From DATLYH01 sp035575035 (lineage in GTDB: Bacteria; Planctomycetota; Planctomycetia; Gemmatales; Gemmataceae), in assembly GCA_035575035.1 (NCBI GenBank), contig DATLYH010000136.1, positions 1 through 34,288 of the forward strand: a stretch of 34,288 nucleotides of DNA, in the 5' to 3' direction. The position numbers were made by a program, and so were the translations under genes. The notes under the pieces were generated by a model. It was given only the letters and a program-made list of their open reading frames with translations. It searched no databases and was not told where the DNA came from. How positions within the stretch are numbered: the stretch's first letter is position 1; each line of letters begins with the position of its first letter. Below are positions 33,692 to 34,288 of this stretch, one piece after another.

Positions 33692-34288
33692 ATGCCCAGC
33701 TTTGATGTCCTTGTCGTGACACCGCCCAGCCCCGCCGACCCGTCGCTGGCCATTGCCGCCTGCCGGGCCGGCCTGCGCGGCTTCCTCGACCTGGAGTTCG
33801 CCCCCGACGAACCGGCCGCCCTGGCCGCCGTCGAACGGCTGGAGCGCTTCACCCGGACCGGCTTCGGGGTCAAGCTCGGGCGTGATGCCGGATCGCTGGT
33901 CTGCCGTCTGGCCGGCTCATCTCCCCGCCTCCGCTGGGTCATCCTGGCGGGCGGCCTCCATCCCCACCTGGAAGAGTGGATTCAACTCTTCCACCGCCAT
34001 GACCTCACCGTCCTTCTGGAGGCGATCAACCTGGACGAGGCGTTGGCGGGCGAGCGGCTCGGGGTGGACGGCCTGATTCTGAAGGGGCACGAGGCGGCCG
34101 GCCGGGTCGGGACGCAGACGGCCTTTGTCCTGACGCAGCAGTGGGTGAGCAGCAAAGCGGTGCGTGGTGCGTGTCCCGGCCACTCACCAACCACCACCCT
34201 ACCTTTCTGGGTCCAGGGGGGCATCGGGCTGAACGCGGCAGCGGCCTGCCTGGCGGCGGGGGCGGCCGGCGTGGTGCTCGACTGCCAG
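33692..34288 (+). CDS. NPD (2-nitropropane dioxygenase-like) domain protein, probably the start of a giant type I polyketide synthase; 3' end beyond window
   Basis: The plus strand is open for 199 codons from ATG 33692 to the right edge with no stop. The ribosome site gagaggggg lies seven to nine bases upstream. The product starts MPSFDVLVVTPPSPADPSLA and continues IAACRAGLRGFLDLEF, then RWVILAGGLHPHLEEWIQLF, LGVDGLILKGHEAAGRVG and WVQGGIGLNAAAACLAAGAA, GVVLDCQ. This is a TIM barrel of the nitronate-monooxygenase/enoyl-reductase type. In planctomycetes an NPD domain with this type of start often opens very large multidomain polyketide synthases (PfaA-like); the call beyond the NPD domain is an inference from memory. 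A short stretch SSKAVRGACPGHSPTTTLP looks like a lineage-specific insertion. Confidence 0.72.
   Translation, partial: MPSFDVLVVTPPSPADPSLAIAACRAGLRGFLDLEFAPDEPAALAAVERLERFTRTGFGVKLGRDAGSLVCRLAGSSPRLRWVILAGGLHPHLEEWIQLFHRHDLTVLLEAINLDEALAGERLGVDGLILKGHEAAGRVGTQTAFVLTQQWVSSKAVRGACPGHSPTTTLPFWVQGGIGLNAAAACLAAGAAGVVLDCQ

Noticed and set aside
33198..33722. Short frames on both strands before the NPD gene
   Set aside because: They run through the tandem repeat and palindrome or are Arg/Ser/Pro-rich shadows; none has a domain.

Overview
The window is high-GC DNA that reads as a planctomycete chromosome, most like the Gemmataceae/Isosphaeraceae type. The basis is family content: a PVC-type 'membrane-bound dehydrogenase' propeller, a secreted neutral-ceramidase-like protein, a PQQ-propeller protein whose mature start is ENWPQWRGP, a hybrid kinase beside a RedB-like thioredoxin-fold protein, an S49 lipoprotein, a COG4248-like kinase, and the apparent start of a giant NPD-type polyketide synthase. 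Intergenic palindromes and REP-like arrays also fit. No rRNA, tRNA, complete IS or CRISPR array was found. Assignments come from reading motifs, not from database searches.

Layout. 1-4444: three exported proteins (PVC dehydrogenase-like, cut by the left edge; ceramidase-like; PQQ propeller). 4632-9063: a signalling operon of RedB-like protein, six-domain hybrid histidine kinase, and response regulator with a C-terminal CxxC/CxxC module. 9148-12789: two divergent TolC-family outer-membrane proteins with no pump genes, separated by a 379-bp repeat array. 12875-15000: ribF with an Nfu-like Fe-S scaffold gene, convergent with trpC. 15006-19031: a CPBP membrane protease whose reading frame runs 298 bp antisense into a YgfZ/GcvT-like gene, then a LarA-fold protein lacking the usual catalytic residues and a PrcB-like secreted protein.

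19291-23674 is the most unusual part. An aldehyde dehydrogenase gene and a class III aminotransferase gene, plausibly a GABA-type catabolic pair, are separated by two small two-gene cassettes. The first is a pair of unrecognised small genes and the second is a hicB-hicA toxin-antitoxin pair. The 3' end of the dehydrogenase gene (about 93 bp) is repeated after the first cassette, and a shorter copy (about 45 bp) follows the second. The order is repeat-cassette-repeat-cassette-repeat, which looks like serial insertion at a gene end.

23797-29639: a coiled-coil protein with a good intrinsic terminator, a small secreted protein, an M28 peptidase with a PDZ domain, SixA and TypA/BipA. 29640-34288: an orphan COG4248-like kinase, an SppA-like lipoprotein that has apparently lost its Ser/Lys dyad, a 1.07-kb intergenic region with an AT-rich dyad and a perfect 19-bp inverted repeat, and the first 199 codons of an NPD-domain protein running off the right edge.
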